Below are positions 11,074-21,769 of a stretch of DNA of 64,000 nucleotides, in pieces. Origin of the DNA: Piezodorus guildinii. Lineage: Eukaryota > Arthropoda > Insecta > Hemiptera > Pentatomidae. The stretch lies in assembly GCA_023052935.1 (NCBI GenBank), contig CM041294.1, positions 15,940,635-16,004,634 of the forward strand. Reading direction: 5' to 3'. The position numbers were made by a program, and so were the translations under genes. How positions within the stretch are numbered: the first letter of the stretch is position 1; every line of letters starts with the position of its first letter. The notes beneath the pieces were generated by a model that made no database searches, was not told where the DNA came from, and saw only the letters and a list, made by a program, of their open reading frames with translations.

Positions 11074-11657
11074 TCCTGAAGAATGGTCCCTCCCATTTTG
11101 CAATGGATAAATAAAGGATATAGAAGTTTTCAACTAGCAATAATCGCACCTCAGTAGACCTTCATTGGTTACGATATTGCCTCTGCGCAAGGTTGGAAAG
11201 GTTTTGGATCACTTGTAGCTGGGTGGCTAGCGTAACAGCCTCCCATGCTAAAGACCACGGGTTCAAACCCGCAGGTGGTCCTAGGAATTTTTTAATGGGA
11301 TTAAAAAATCCTTAGTTACGCCGTCCTTCGGAGGGGACGTTAAAAGGTGGTCCCGAGCCTGTGCGATGTCAGGTACTCGTTAAAGATCCCTATCCTAATA
11401 AAACCTGGATAGGCAAAATTTAGGACTCCCACTGTAGCATCGTCCGATTAGCCATAGTAGCATAAAGTGACGTTAAATAAATAAACAAAGGCATAGAAGC
11501 CCTTGAAAGATTACTAGTGCATGTAGCGCATATAGCAATCCTCTTTAGAATACCTCCGGGTAATAGAAGGACAAAATGTGACATATATACATATTACATT
11601 TGTATTTGTATTTTGTTTGAAAATAAAACCAGAGGGTATGAAAAAAAAAAAAAAAAA
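11074..11657 (+). mobile_element. Poly(A)-tailed retro-insert in Helitron H1
   Basis: The insert is flanked by an 11 bp direct repeat, AATCGATTTAC, at 11063-11073 and 11658-11668, and it ends in a ~19-nt A tract. AATAAA lies 13 nt before the tail at 11622-11627. These are marks of LINE-mediated insertion of a polyadenylated RNA. A SINE (11206-11489) lies inside. The sequence after the SINE has one open frame of about 55 codons on the plus strand without recognised homology. It may be a processed retrocopy of an unknown transcript or a 5'-truncated LINE 3' end. Confidence 0.65.
11206..11489 (+). mobile_element. tRNA-derived SINE (S1)
   Basis: Begins GGATCACTTGTAGCTGGGTG with an A-box-like TAGCTGGGTGG and a B box GGTTCAAACCC. 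The S1 body follows (CCTAGGAATTTTTTAATGGG, CGTCCTTCGGAGGGGACG, CCTGGATAGG, TAGCATCGTC) and ends AAATAAATAAACAAA. One of the better-preserved copies. No clear target duplication. Confidence 0.88.
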
Positions 11658-11695
11658 AATCGATTTACATCAAGACTGCTTTGAACTGCCAACTA

Positions 11696-12222
11696 CAGTG
11701 AGTTTTAAAAGTATTCGGAATTCGTCTTTCTTTTCATTTAATGAGTATATTTCACAACAATTAATTTATATAATATTTTTTAATTCATAAATCTTTAAAA
11801 GAGACTTAATCTTACGAACCAGATAACCGAAATGTTTATTTTTTTTTTTTTTATGATTTAACAATTAATTTTGTAAAATTACGAGATCATTCAGTGTCAA
11901 AAGTATTCGGAAATCGTTTTGTTGTTTAAATCGGAAATCCTGTTGTTTAATGGTTTGAGATGTTCAAATTCTCACTAAATTCCAAATCGGAAACCACTTA
12001 ATTCCGAATACTTTTGACACTCCTATTTTTATATCTTTAGAAAAATAACGTTGAAACCGTTAAATATAAAATGACTATCGTCGTGATTTTTGGGTTCGTC
12101 TAATGTATACCTTCCTCTCAACATGATAAAGTGAGTAACAACTCTTTAAAAACAGAAATAATAAGTCAAAAGCAAGTAAACTACATAAGATAGTGAATTC
12201 CGAATACTTTCGAAACTCATTG
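11696..12222. mobile_element. Tc1-like MITE with a second, nested inverted repeat
   Basis: Outer ends CAGTGAGTTTTAAAAGTATT and CAATGAGTTTCGAAAGTATT (complement of the right end) are flanked by TA on both sides (11694-11695, 12223-12224). A second inverted pair, CAGTGTCAAAAGTATTCGGA, lies inside at 11892 and about 12022. Both pairs share AAAAGTATTCGGAA, so outer and inner are related families. It sits inside the helicase remnant of Helitron H1. No transposase. Confidence 0.7.
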
Positions 12223-12589
12223 TATATGTCGCATTGTCAAGATCGGGTTGCGGGAAAATCAGTACGTTCTTCTGCCACAAGAGAAAAAAACTAAAAATAT
12301 CATTTACGAAGAAGTTCTTTAAAATATATTCTTTTAAAAATTTCTAAAACCCGATTATAATAACAGAAATTTGCGGGGACGAAGTCACTGGCAACAGTTA
12401 GTGTTATATAAAAACAAAAAAGTGTAACATACACATCACGAAAACATGTTTTTTTTAAATGAATTTAAAAAGAAATTAAACATTATTTATAATAAAATTA
12501 GAAGTTTTATAGAAAATACGGTAATTGAATATTTCTAGGTTGAAAGTATGTGAGAGTGTATGATAATTCACTATCAGCAAATCTCACGA

Positions 12590-12910
12590 TTTTTTACCTA
12601 CCTGTTCTCTCGCTCAGCCTTAAAAAGGGGGCCAGCTTGGAGCACCTAATTACCAAAAAAAGGCGCCAGATGCCGCTCCTCAGCGACAATTTTTCACAGG
12701 TTTTAGACGCTTGTGTTCAATACTGGCCTGGACAGGTTGAATTTTAAGACCGCAGTACACGATAATAGTGAAAGGCAAGTGAAACATGCGAAAGACTTCC
12801 CCGAAAGTAGCAAGAGAGAGGAAAGACAATTATTTTTAATGGATAATAAAACAAATTATTATTTTTTATAAATCCTATAACATCACTAAATATTATTTAA
12901 AAAACAAATT
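12590..12910. mobile_element. Second copy of the S3 repeat, first part inverted
   Basis: 12600-12725 is the reverse complement of the 10500-10600 portion of the S3 repeat (CACCTAATTACCAAAAAAAGG against its mirror), while 12747-12900 matches the S3 tail in direct orientation. Either two head-to-head copies or an inversion. No coding capacity. Confidence 0.4.
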
Positions 12911-13099
12911 AAACTAAATAATAAAGTTTCTTCAAAACAAAACATTCAAGAACTTACAATTTTCTTTCAAACTTTTCAAGAAATTAAAAATTATCTACAA
13001 TAAAAGTATTAAAATATAAAGTATACAAATATAAATTTTAAATTTGAACAACTTATTATTCTATCCATGGGATACGAATTTTATCCGAATAGACATTAC

Positions 13100-14450
13100 C
13101 CTTCAAAATGGGAAAATATAAGATCGTGTCTTTATAAAAAAACTAGTTTTTAGAATTGAAAGAAAAATATGATAATTTTTCTGTAATATATACGGATGCA
13201 TCAAAAATAATTGATGAAGTTGGCTGTGCTGTGGTAAGTGAGACAATTAATCTCAGGTTCGTACTGCCCGAAATGAACCTTGTTTGCAATATGTTTGCTA
13301 TGTATCGAGAATATTGGGAGGAATAGAAATAATTTCGAATCATTTCAAATGAGCAGTTTCCGGGATACAAGCAAAAATGATTCTTAGAAGGCTATACAAA
13401 AAATAGACCCCTCCACTCGTACAGCAGGGATAGCGGGGTACCTAGGGAATCTGAGCACGGACGGCAAGAGAAGCGGAAGTCAACCGCGGACGGAAGAGGT
13501 CGGGGGTCAAGTCCAGGAAAGAAATTTGCAGTCATGTTCAAAGTACCTATATGTAATATTATGTGGTAAATCGGAACCTCAGTATTCTCGATAATAACAT
13601 GCCTCACTGTACCAAGTTTTTATGTATAATAATATGTATAATAATATATACTCTTTAATAAATAAATGTGTATTTTAAGTTAATTAGTTTATTACCCTTT
13701 ATGCCACCGAACATAGTAATATCAAGCCTTGGAGTTCATCAAGTCAATGAATGACAACTACACAACTACTGTGACAGACTCATTAAGTTGACTTAAAGCT
13801 ATTGCTGATACTAAATCAAACTCTTCCCTAGTAAAGGAAATAACTAATCGTATTTGGCAATTGCAAAAAATTTCCAATAAAAAAGTTGTACTTGCATATG
13901 TTCCGTCACATTGCGGTATTGTAGGAAACGAAGGTGCCGAAAGAGAAGCAAACAGAGAGAGACAGGGACTAAAATTGTAATCATAACAACAGCAGAAGAT
14001 TGGAAGAGGCATTGCGAGAAGGTCATTAACAAGTGGCAAACTGAATGGACTACTTCCACTACTGAACTGAAAGAGATAAAGCAAGAAGTATCACCTTGGA
14101 CCACATCATGCAGGAAAGTAGAAAGGAAGAGGTAGTGCTAGCAAGGCTGAGGATAGGACTACAGCCTTTAGGCACTTTGGATCCGCCATTCTGCGATACA
14201 TGTAACACAACACTGACCATAAAACACACTGTAACATCATGCACACTGTACACCGACAACAGAACAAGACATAACACCTTCAAACTTATAAGAAGCACTA
14301 AGAAATGATGAAGACACAGTTTTAAGACTTTTGGAGTTTCTTAGAGACATTTGTCTGTTAACCTCAATAACAAGCAAGTGAATCAAGACCCGCTAATGAA
14401 CCGAAAGGGTAGATGCGGAATACCAAATAAATAAAAAATATAAATAAAAA
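13100..14450 (+). pseudogene. RNase H-bearing non-LTR retrotransposon remnant (N1)
   Basis: C-terminal part of the ORF2 protein of an I/R1/Loa-type LINE. Before the insert, 13178-13300 encodes the start of RNase H (IYTDASK, VGCAVV). After it, 13745-13978 encodes VTDSLS, a stop, LKAI, and the RNase H C-terminal signature YVPSHCGIVGNEGAE. From 14096 another frame gives the tail motif EEVVLARLRIG and a Cys-Cys-His-Cys knuckle (CDTCN...KHTV..C). The enzyme would degrade the RNA strand during target-primed reverse transcription. It is broken by a 0.4 kb insertion at 13298-13716, an in-frame stop and a frameshift. The 3' end is A-rich near 14410-14450. Confidence 0.75.
13298..13716. mobile_element. 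T400 repeat, copy 2, inside an RNase H domain
   Basis: Matches 5988-6387 from CTATGTATCGAGAATA to ACATAG. It splits the RNase H coding region of LINE remnant N1, so it came later. No obvious target duplication. Confidence 0.65.
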
Positions 14451-14799
14451 CGGTATATAGAAAATACAGTTTTTTATATATTTATTAAACGTATGGGACC
14501 TTGAAAAAAATTCACCACTCTGGTTAGAATGTCGTTACCTATAGTCGCCGTCCTGAATGCCATTACTGGTGAGGAATTGAAAATAAAATAAATAAAGTAA
14601 AAACAGTTCCTAAATGCACTTTTTATCTTTTTCATCTCATATGTTTATTTCTCCCAAAATGTTTTAGGTGGAGCAGCGCTTGCACTCATGAATACAAACA
14701 TTTCAGATTATTTATTAATAAATTTATAATTTAATGAATAGATAGATATTGCTAAAAATATTTGAAATCAATAATTTTATTTTTTTAAATTTAACTTAT
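14451..14799. other. AT-rich sequence, no feature
   Basis: Nothing recognisable between LINE remnant N1 and the Jockey fragment. Confidence 0.4.
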
Positions 14800-15584
14800 T
14801 ATTTCTACATATGCTGACGACACCGGCGTGTTATCATTTCATAAAGATCCATTTGTTGCCTCAAATACCCTTCAAGCCCACATCAAAGACCTAGAACTGA
14901 GAATACAAATAAATTCCAACAAATCCCATCAAATAACCTTTACCCTTCGTCGTAAACCTTTGACTTCCTGCCCTACAGTATCCTTTAATGACACTCAACT
15001 AGCTCCTGTTGAACAGATCCGATACCTAGGACTTCTTCTTGACAAACGCCTAACTTGGAACCACAAGAAACTGCTTTAGGCTGCTTCAACACTTACTAGA
15101 CAAAGGGTCAAACCTTCCTCTGAACTACAAAAGGCTCATCTACATGACTATTATAAGACCAATCTGAACTTACGGAGTAGAAGCTTTGGGGCTCTACTAA
15201 ACCATCAAATTCTTCCCGCTCTCCAATCCTTACAATCCAAAATCCTCAGCGCTCCTTACTTTGTCACAAATAAACTTATCCATAAAGACCTTAATGTTCC
15301 CTTTGTTACTGATTTGGCCCGGACCAGGTATCAATCCTTTCATGACAAACTCCATTCGCACTCTAACCCACTAGTTTCAATCCTTTCTTCCTCTTCATTT
15401 CCGGATAATCCTCCGAGGCGCCTGAAAAGGAAATGGCCCCGGGACCTTCTAGTTTAGAATATTTTGAGTGCTTCCAATGGGAAGCTTCTCTACATGTATA
15501 TCATGTCATTGTATTATATAACACATCACATTGACTTGATGTATTTTTTTTGTTAATACAGTTGTAAATACCAATAAAAAAAAA
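14800..15584 (+). pseudogene. 5'-truncated Jockey-type LINE fragment (J1)
   Basis: Starts inside reverse transcriptase at the catalytic YADDT and continues HQITFTLRRKPL, IRYLGLLLDKRLTW, a gap or frameshift after about 15060, APYFVTNKLIHKDLNVPF, and the family end NPPRRLKRKWPRDLLV with a stop at 15455. The 3' UTR has GTTGTAAATACCAATAAA and a short A tail. A 7 bp AACTTAT at 14793-14799 and 15583-15589 may be the target duplication. It is non-functional because the 5' part, including the endonuclease, is missing. Confidence 0.8.
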
Positions 15585-16259
15585 CTTATAAATGAAGTTA
15601 TCTTTTTTTTCGGATAAGGGAGAACCGACTGTTTCTATGAACTATTTCAATTACCTTAACGAATTATAACTTTTACTGTGTTTTTTTTCATTCATTGACT
15701 ACAAAAAAAATGTAAAATTTTAATATTCAATTTTGTTATGTAAGTCATTTCGAGAGTTCATGTTTAGTTGTGGGTTAGAGAGAACCGCTATCAAATCGTT
15801 ACCCCTCAAGTGGCTTCTAAGTTATCAGAGTTGCTTTAATTGGATGAAGGAAGGTTAACAATACCTATTATACACCTCGTGCCACTGTTTAAGCCCTCCA
15901 AGTAATCCACCTGATCCTCAAGCACGTATCTCAGATATAAGGTAGTTGTAATCCATTTGCATTATCACAATTCAACCAATTACAAAGCTTGACAATATTT
16001 TATTTGAGGAGACAGCGAACGATTTATGTACGATTGACTTCTAACTAATTATACACTCCTGGCCAAATTAAAGTGTACACCCAGATTCTCACTATCAACA
16101 TTTTAAATTAATATTTTTTTTTATTTTTCATAGGACAGTTTTGAAGTAAAAGAAAAGTTTTCGATAAAAAATTAATTTATTAATTATATTTAGAACAAGA
16201 CAATTATTTAATTGGTCAGCTGACTACAAAGTTGGCCACAATAAAGTGTACATGTAAAA
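15585..16259. other. AT-rich sequence with Tc1-like ends
   Basis: No gene. CACTCCTGGCCAAATTAAAG with GTGTAC at 16054-16080, and AGTTGGCCACAATAAAGTGT near 16230-16249, resemble Tc1-type terminal repeats. They are too short to define an element. Confidence 0.3.
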
Positions 16260-16310
16260 AAAAAAATCTGGTGCGGGTACGACTTTCACTTACCTCCATT
16301 TTTGAAATCA
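16260..16310 (+). repeat. R900 5' end fragment
   Basis: AATCTGGTGCGGG, ACTTTCACTTACCTCC and AAATCAATG match the first ~50 bases of R900. The sequence switches to SINE at 16311. Confidence 0.6.
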
Positions 16311-16715
16311 ATGCGGCTAGCATAACAGCCTTCTATGCCCAAGACCGAAGGTTCAAATCCGGCAGATTGCCCTGGGAATTTTTAAATGGAGAAAAAAATT
16401 CGTGATTATACCGTCCTTTGGAAGGATCGTAAAGGGTGTTTATACCGGACGCTTTTAGGGGGCCTAGAGCGGGATCCTGGAAATATATAGAACCCGCTAC
16501 CGACTAAGCTCCTATAACGCGTGCAGTATAAACGCGCTCCTAAATAGTTACGCTAGACTGTGCGTTGGCAGGATAGTACCTCAACAGTAGTAAATTAAAA
16601 AAAATAAAATAAAGTTAAAAGTAGTAGATTAGTTCAAGATTGGTATTGAGGACCGCCATTGTAGCATCGTCCGATTTGTCCCAGCATCATAAAATGACGT
16701 TAAATGAATAAATAA
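16311..16715 (+). mobile_element. Divergent S1 SINE with extra internal sequence
   Basis: Head GGCTAGCATAACAGCC and B box GGTTCAAATCC, then the body landmarks CGTCCTTTGGAAGG and TAGCATCGTCCGAT, with about 150 extra bases in between (16440-16620). The tail GACGTTAAATGAATAAATAA is the target site of the RTE fragment that follows. Confidence 0.65.
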
Positions 16716-17454
16716 TAATAACAATAGGCTTACCGAACCCGAAGATTCGATGCCGATACCACCAAATTCCGCCTACACAGACTCGTCCAATGTTCACCGG
16801 TCAAGCCCAAGCCCCCGAGATCAGCCTTAACGCAATCCTCCCATCGACGCTTCGGCCTTACTTTCGGACGCCTACCAGTCGGATCAGCGAATACCAACTT
16901 TCTCGGAATCCGCTCCTCATCGAGCCCAACAACTTTACTCGCCCATTTGAGTCTCCGCGATGCAATCAGCTCAATTATATTCACAGGATACAAGTTCCGC
17001 AATTCCGCGTTGTGCAACCTTCTAAACTCCCCAGTGGCCTCATCTCTCTTCGGACCAAATATTTTACGCAGTACCTTATTTTCGAACGACTTAAGTCGTT
17101 GTTCATCCTTCAAAGTAAGCGGCCACGTTTCACATCCGTAAAGAACCGTTGGAAGAATAATAGTTTTATAAATTCTAACCTTTAAGTTTTTAGATAGAAG
17201 CCGCGAGCTAAGTAACTTAGCAACTGAATAATAACACGCATTTCCCACCTTTAACCGGGACTTTATTTCTTCCTGGATTTCGTTTTTTCTAGTTATAATT
17301 CAACCTAAATACCTGAATTTCTCTACGTGTTCAAAAGTATGTTCTGATACATCAATATCACCAAGATCGCCACCGTTTCTGCTACTAATCATATATTTCG
17401 TCTTATGGGTATTTAATTCGAGTCCTATTTCTTTACCGATTTTTATTAACACAC
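16716..17454 (-). pseudogene. RTE-like LINE 3' fragment (RTE-A, copy 1)
   Basis: The minus strand encodes the C-terminal region downstream of the RT palm: GKEIGLELNTHKTKYM, then VRIYKTIILPTVLYGCETW, then FENKVLRKIFGPKRDEATG, then GRRPKVRPKRRWEDCVKADL. The LYGCETW and GRRP.GRPKRRW motifs are typical of the C-terminal part of RTE-like LINEs. An in-frame stop or shift lies near 17300. The 3' tail is (ATT)n. Flanking 16 bp repeats TTAAATGAATAAATAA (16700) and TTAAATGACTAAATAA (17455) mark the target duplication with one mismatch, in the tail of the SINE. Related copies are at 30375 and 47860. Confidence 0.8.
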
Positions 17455-17649
17455 TTAAATGACTAAATAAACAAATTAATATTTATTATTTATTTTTGAC
17501 ACTACGGTCCTAATCTGGAATGGTCCTAATCTCTTACCACTCTTCTCCATCCTCCCAACGCCGAGCAAGCATACGGAAAAGTAGAGAGACCATTTGTTAC
17601 GTATGATTTTTAAACCTATATGATTTCCAAGACTTCGGAACGGAAACTA

Positions 17650-18526
17650 TTAAGTTGTTTCACATGAAATGTCCGTTTTTATAGTTTCTGAAATACATAA
17701 AGGATTTTGCAGGTCTCTGTTGTTTTCTTCCGAATGTTTATATATTTAAAGTAAACAGTTATTAATCCTCTACCTTTGTATTATAAACATTAGCTTCCCA
17801 ATCAATTACCACCTTTTTAGTATACCTCCAAATATGGACATGGGAAACACGCGATTTTCGAGTAATATTTTTCTACAAGTTTAAACTCGGCCGTTCAGCA
17901 GCTGAGGCCGCTAGAAATTTTTGCAAGGCGTTTTGGGAAGGGAGTGTTAATGAACGGACCATTCGCCGTTGGTTTGCTAAGTTTTCAGCCGGGGATACCG
18001 ACTTGGAAAACCCCGAGGAAGACCTCCGTCCGTAATAGACAACGATATCCTCAAACATACAGTAGAAGGAAACCCCTACCAAACAGTTAATGGACTCTCA
18101 GCACAACTAAATGCAAGTGCATCTACCGTTTCCAGTACCTCATGATCTCACTGAGCGACAGCAAGACCCCACGTTTCAAAACAGACCGTGCAAAAATTGA
18201 GAGAACTGGGCTACGAAGTTCTTCCGCACCCACCATATTCTCCCGACTTGTCTCCAATAGATTACCACCTGTTCAGGAATTTAGACAACTTCGCCAAAGG
18301 AAAACTTTTTGAAAATGATGATCAAGTGAAAAGTGCGTTTTCAGATTTTGTTTCACTTCAAAGTTCAGAGTTTTTCAGTTCGGGGATAAAACAGTTGGTG
18401 TCACGTTGGGAAAAATGTGTAGAAAAAGAAGGTAAATACTTCGAATAAAATTATCTTGTTTTCATATCGTATTTTTAATAAAAATCCTTTACCTTGAAAA
18501 CGGACATTTCATGTGACACAATCCAA
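17650..18526 (+). mobile_element. Internally deleted mariner (mar-1), copy 1
   Basis: Terminal repeats resemble TTGGGTTGTTTCACATGAAA with its complement at the right end, and TA lies on both sides (17648, 18527). The transposase N-terminus ([29 protein letters not shown]) is present but frameshifted, and the C-terminus keeps [20 protein letters not shown] with the third catalytic Asp. The block holding the first two catalytic residues is deleted, so it cannot encode active transposase, though its ends could be used by one. Length 877 bp against about 1.3 kb for a whole mariner. Confidence 0.88.
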
Positions 18527-18528
18527 TA

Positions 18529-19469
18529 TTTGCATGGAAAATATAACTTCTTTGTGAGATTTATCGTTCAGTTTGCGAAGAAGGCCTGTGACGATTCCGT
18601 ACCAGCGTATAGACCAGACGATTGTATGGAAAACCGGAATAGGTCTCCATTGTGAGAAGACCAGATCTCATGGCTGGGGCATGTAGCACGTATGCTGAAG
18701 GTATAGATGTGGTAGAGGAAGACAACGTCTTAGGTGGCAGGACGAAGTGCAGGACGTGCTAAAGAAGGTGATACAAACATAATGAACTTAATGTTCAATA
18801 TTCTGTCGATTTGTCCGAATTAGGTTTGTATTTTTACATGACTAACTAACCCTAATCCATTAGTTTCAAACTCAGTGAGTTGATCTTTGATTCTGGATAA
18901 GCATCAAAAGGCTTATCAAAAATGGACGTTTCTAATTTAAATGTTTAATCTTATAGAGTCCTACCAATGATTAATTTCTCAAGATGTATGTCATGTTTCA
19001 TATTTACAAGTTGTATTTTTTTTTTAATTCTTACAATGATGACATTAAAAATGAAATTATCCAAAGCAGTTAAGTTGGAAGAAGTAAAATTAAAGAATAA
19101 CTATTTTACGAGTAGGTAAGTGTTCGCAAATTACAAATTATTTAATGTTTAAATAAACTCTATAGCTCAAGAAATATATTAAAATTATTGGAAAATGCAA
19201 TTCTTACATTAAATTTTTTTTCTGAATTTCTCTATTTTAGTAGAAAGAAATCATGAAATCGATCAACCAGCCTTGCATAATGAGCCAAATACGTAAATTA
19301 CGTAAGCGTTACGTAATAGTTTCTTACCCGAATAGCAATATGGGTATAAATACCTGCAGTCATGACGTCATTACTAATGGCTACAGCTCTTTGAAATAGT
19401 ACCGGTGCACAGTGGGTCAAAACGCACTTTTTCGGGAAAAAAGTCTTCACTGATCGTTTTATTTTAGAT
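18529..19469. other. Mostly unassigned, with an RTE-like remnant at ~18600-18780
   Basis: Plus-strand translation around 18660-18700 reads SWLGHVARMLK, the WxGHVxRM motif near the C-terminus of RTE-type LINEs, followed by a decayed GR-rich stretch. The rest is AT-rich. 19275-19310 contains CGTAA repeats (ACGTAAATTACGTAAGCG). Confidence 0.45.
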
Positions 19470-19472
19470 GTA

Positions 19473-20526
19473 GCTTTTTTCAGTCAAATTCATAATTTTT
19501 TCAGTCAAATTCATAATTTTTTAAATCAAATTCATAATTTTTTTCAGTCAAATCCATAATTTTTCCAGTCAAATTCTTAATTTTTTTCAATCAAATTCAT
19601 AATTTTTTTAAGTCGATTTCATAATTTCTTGTACCCATTTTACACAGTTAATTTAATGAGGTTTTGCTACCAAGAACTTAACATTTTTATTAAATCTTGT
19701 TGTTGTTTATCCATTTAACATCACTTTATGTTACTGTGCTTAATCCGACGGTGCAGCGGGAGTCCTAAGTTTTACCTACCCAGGTTTACTTAAGATAGGG
19801 ATCTTTTACGAGTTCCACTTATTAAATCTTTTAAGAATCATCTGTGGTGTACAAATATAGGACAATCTGCTGGTTTTAGACTTGCGACCTTAAGCATAGA
19901 AGTTTTTTATGCTAGCCACTACTCTATAGGTGACCCTCAATGCATTCAACAAGGTATTTGAATCTGCCGGGTTTGAACTCGTGACCTTAGACATATTAAT
20001 CCTTAACACCTTTTTGAATGCATAAAGGGTTACCTGTAAGTAGTGGCTAGCATAACAGCTCTCTATGCTTAAGGTCGAAAGTTCAAAACCAGCAGATGGC
20101 CCTATATTTGCTTTTAGGGAGTAAAAATCCGTGATTATTTCGTCCTTTAAAAGAGGCTGTTATGCTAGCCACTACTCCACAGGTGACCCTGCATGCATTC
20201 AGCAAGGTGTTAAAGAATAATATGCCCGAGGTCACGGGTCCTCCAGCAGATCGTCCTATATTTGTGCACCACATATGGCTCTTTAAAGAACTCGTGAAAG
20301 ATCCCTATCTTAAGTAAACCTGGGTAGGCAAAACTTAGGACACCCGCTGCACCGTCGGATTAAGCACTGTAACATAAAGTGACGTTGAATGGATAAACAA
20401 CAACAAGATTATTGGTAGCAAAACATCATTAAATTAGCTGGGTAAAATAGGTACAAGAAATTATGAAATTGACTGAAAAAAATTATGAATTTGACTGAAG
20501 AAATTATGGATTTGATTGAAAAAATC
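19473..20526. repeat. 1 kb snap-back repeat built from SINE halves and ~21 bp minisatellite ends
   Basis: The left arm, about 19473-20060, is the reverse complement of 20150-20526. Outer ends are a tandem ~21 bp unit, CAGTCAAATTCATAATTTTT, about eight imperfect copies on the left and three on the right. Inside, S1-type SINE sequence appears on the minus strand (19697-19930) and the plus strand (20040-20405), with B-box-like stretches and GATCCCTATCTTAAGTAAAC. Arms are about 85-90 percent identical by eye. No protein. Confidence 0.7.
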
Positions 20527-20737
20527 TATATATCGGTCATTTTAACAGTATATGGTTACTTAGTAAATTCACTTTCAATGGTATTATTTTAGGTCATTTT
20601 TATGTCATAAAAATATTTAAGTTTTGTCGATAACTTCAGAGAAATGTCTCTGTTACTAATTATTCAACATAGATCCAGTCATCCGGGTCTAGATAATGGC
20701 TATGATTGCAAGCAGAACATTAGAATCAGGATTAGTA

Positions 20738-21661
20738 TTGGGTTGTTTCACATGAAATGTCCGTTTTTATAGTTTCTGAAATACATACAGGATTTTGCAG
20801 GTCTCTGTTGGTTTCTTCCGAATGTTTACATATTTAAAGTGAACAGTTACTAATCCTAAACTTTTGTATTATAAACATTAGCTTCTCAATCAATCACCCA
20901 CTTTTTAGCATACTTCCAAATATGAACATGGAAACACGAGATTTTCGAGTAATATTTTTGTACGAGTTTAAACTCGGCCATTCAGCAGCTGAGGCAGCTA
21001 GAAATATTTGTAAGGCGTTTGGGAAAGGGAGTGTTAATGAACGGACCATTCGCCTTTAGTTTGCTATGTTTTCAGCTGGGGATACCGAATTGGAAAACTT
21101 GCCCCGAGGAAGACCTCCGTCCGTAATAGACAACGATGTCCTCAAACATACAGTAGAAGGAAACCCCTACCAAACAGTTAAAGGACTCTCAGCACAACTA
21201 AATGCAAGTGCTTCTATCGTTTCCAGACATTTAAAGTGTATTGGGAAAGTAAAAAAGCTCGATACATGGGTACCTCATGATCTCACTGAGCGGCAGCAAG
21301 ACCACATGTTTCAAAACATACCGTGCAAAAATTGAAAGAACTGGGCTACGAAGTTCTTCCGCACCCACCCTATTCTCCCAACTTGTCTCCAATAGATTAC
21401 CACCTGTTCAGGAATTTAGACAACTTCGCCAAAGGAAAACTTTTTGAAAATGATGATCAAGTGAAAAGTGCGTTTTCAGATTTTGTTTCACTTCAAAGCT
21501 CAGAGTTTTTTGGTTCGGGGATAAAACAGTTGGTGTCACGTTGGGAAAAATGTGTAGAAAAAGAAGGTAAATACTTCGAATAAAATTATCTTGTTTTCAT
21601 ATCGTATTTTTAATAAAAATCCTTTACCTTGAAAATGGTCGTTTCATGTGACACAACCCGA
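20738..21661 (+). mobile_element. Internally deleted mariner (mar-1), copy 2
   Basis: Starts TTGGGTTGTTTCACATGAAA after TA (20736-20737) and ends with the complement before TA (21662-21663). It encodes [20 protein letters not shown] from 20930, the paired-like helix-turn-helix region, then [30 protein letters not shown] and HDLTERQQDHMFQ. It then jumps directly to LKELGYEVLPHPPYSPNLSP, so the catalytic core is lost at the same point as in the sister copies. The last catalytic Asp of PYSPDL is changed to Asn. A frame shift separates the two halves. Confidence 0.88.
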
Positions 21662-21769
21662 TAATGAAACGGAAGTATGAATTTTATCAAGAGGTCGGCA
21701 TAAATATATTTCATCGGTATAAATCCAAATGTGTGTTATGAATTTTCGGAATCAACACAATAATATACA

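Larger units (their letters stand above)
10764..12401 (+). mobile_element. Helitron H1, decayed, with nested inserts
   Basis: The 5' end is TCTATACTAATATTATAAAG followed by GCTGAAGAGTTTGTTTG, a form typical of insect Helitrons, preceded by A. The 3' end is CAACAGTTAG, a mutated CTAG, near 12398-12401. Plus-strand remnants of the PIF1-like helicase are visible: INKSQG near 11040, DLHQDCF near 11664-11685, and after 12223 a frame reading YVALSRSG. It is interrupted by a poly(A)-tailed insert (11074-11657) and a Tc1-like MITE (11696-12222). The same family is at 55453-58257 on the minus strand. Confidence 0.75.

Noticed and set aside
11206..11290. tRNA genes at the SINE heads (also 31940, 60312, 63171, 43192)
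   Set aside because: A and B boxes are present but the heads are followed by a common SINE body and do not form complete tRNAs; several have target duplications.
13758..14298. Several overlapping minus-strand frames
   Set aside because: Antisense of the RNase H LINE remnant N1.
19478..19640. CRISPR-like array of ~21 bp units
   Set aside because: The units are directly adjacent with no unique spacers, and this is a eukaryotic genome; it is a minisatellite.
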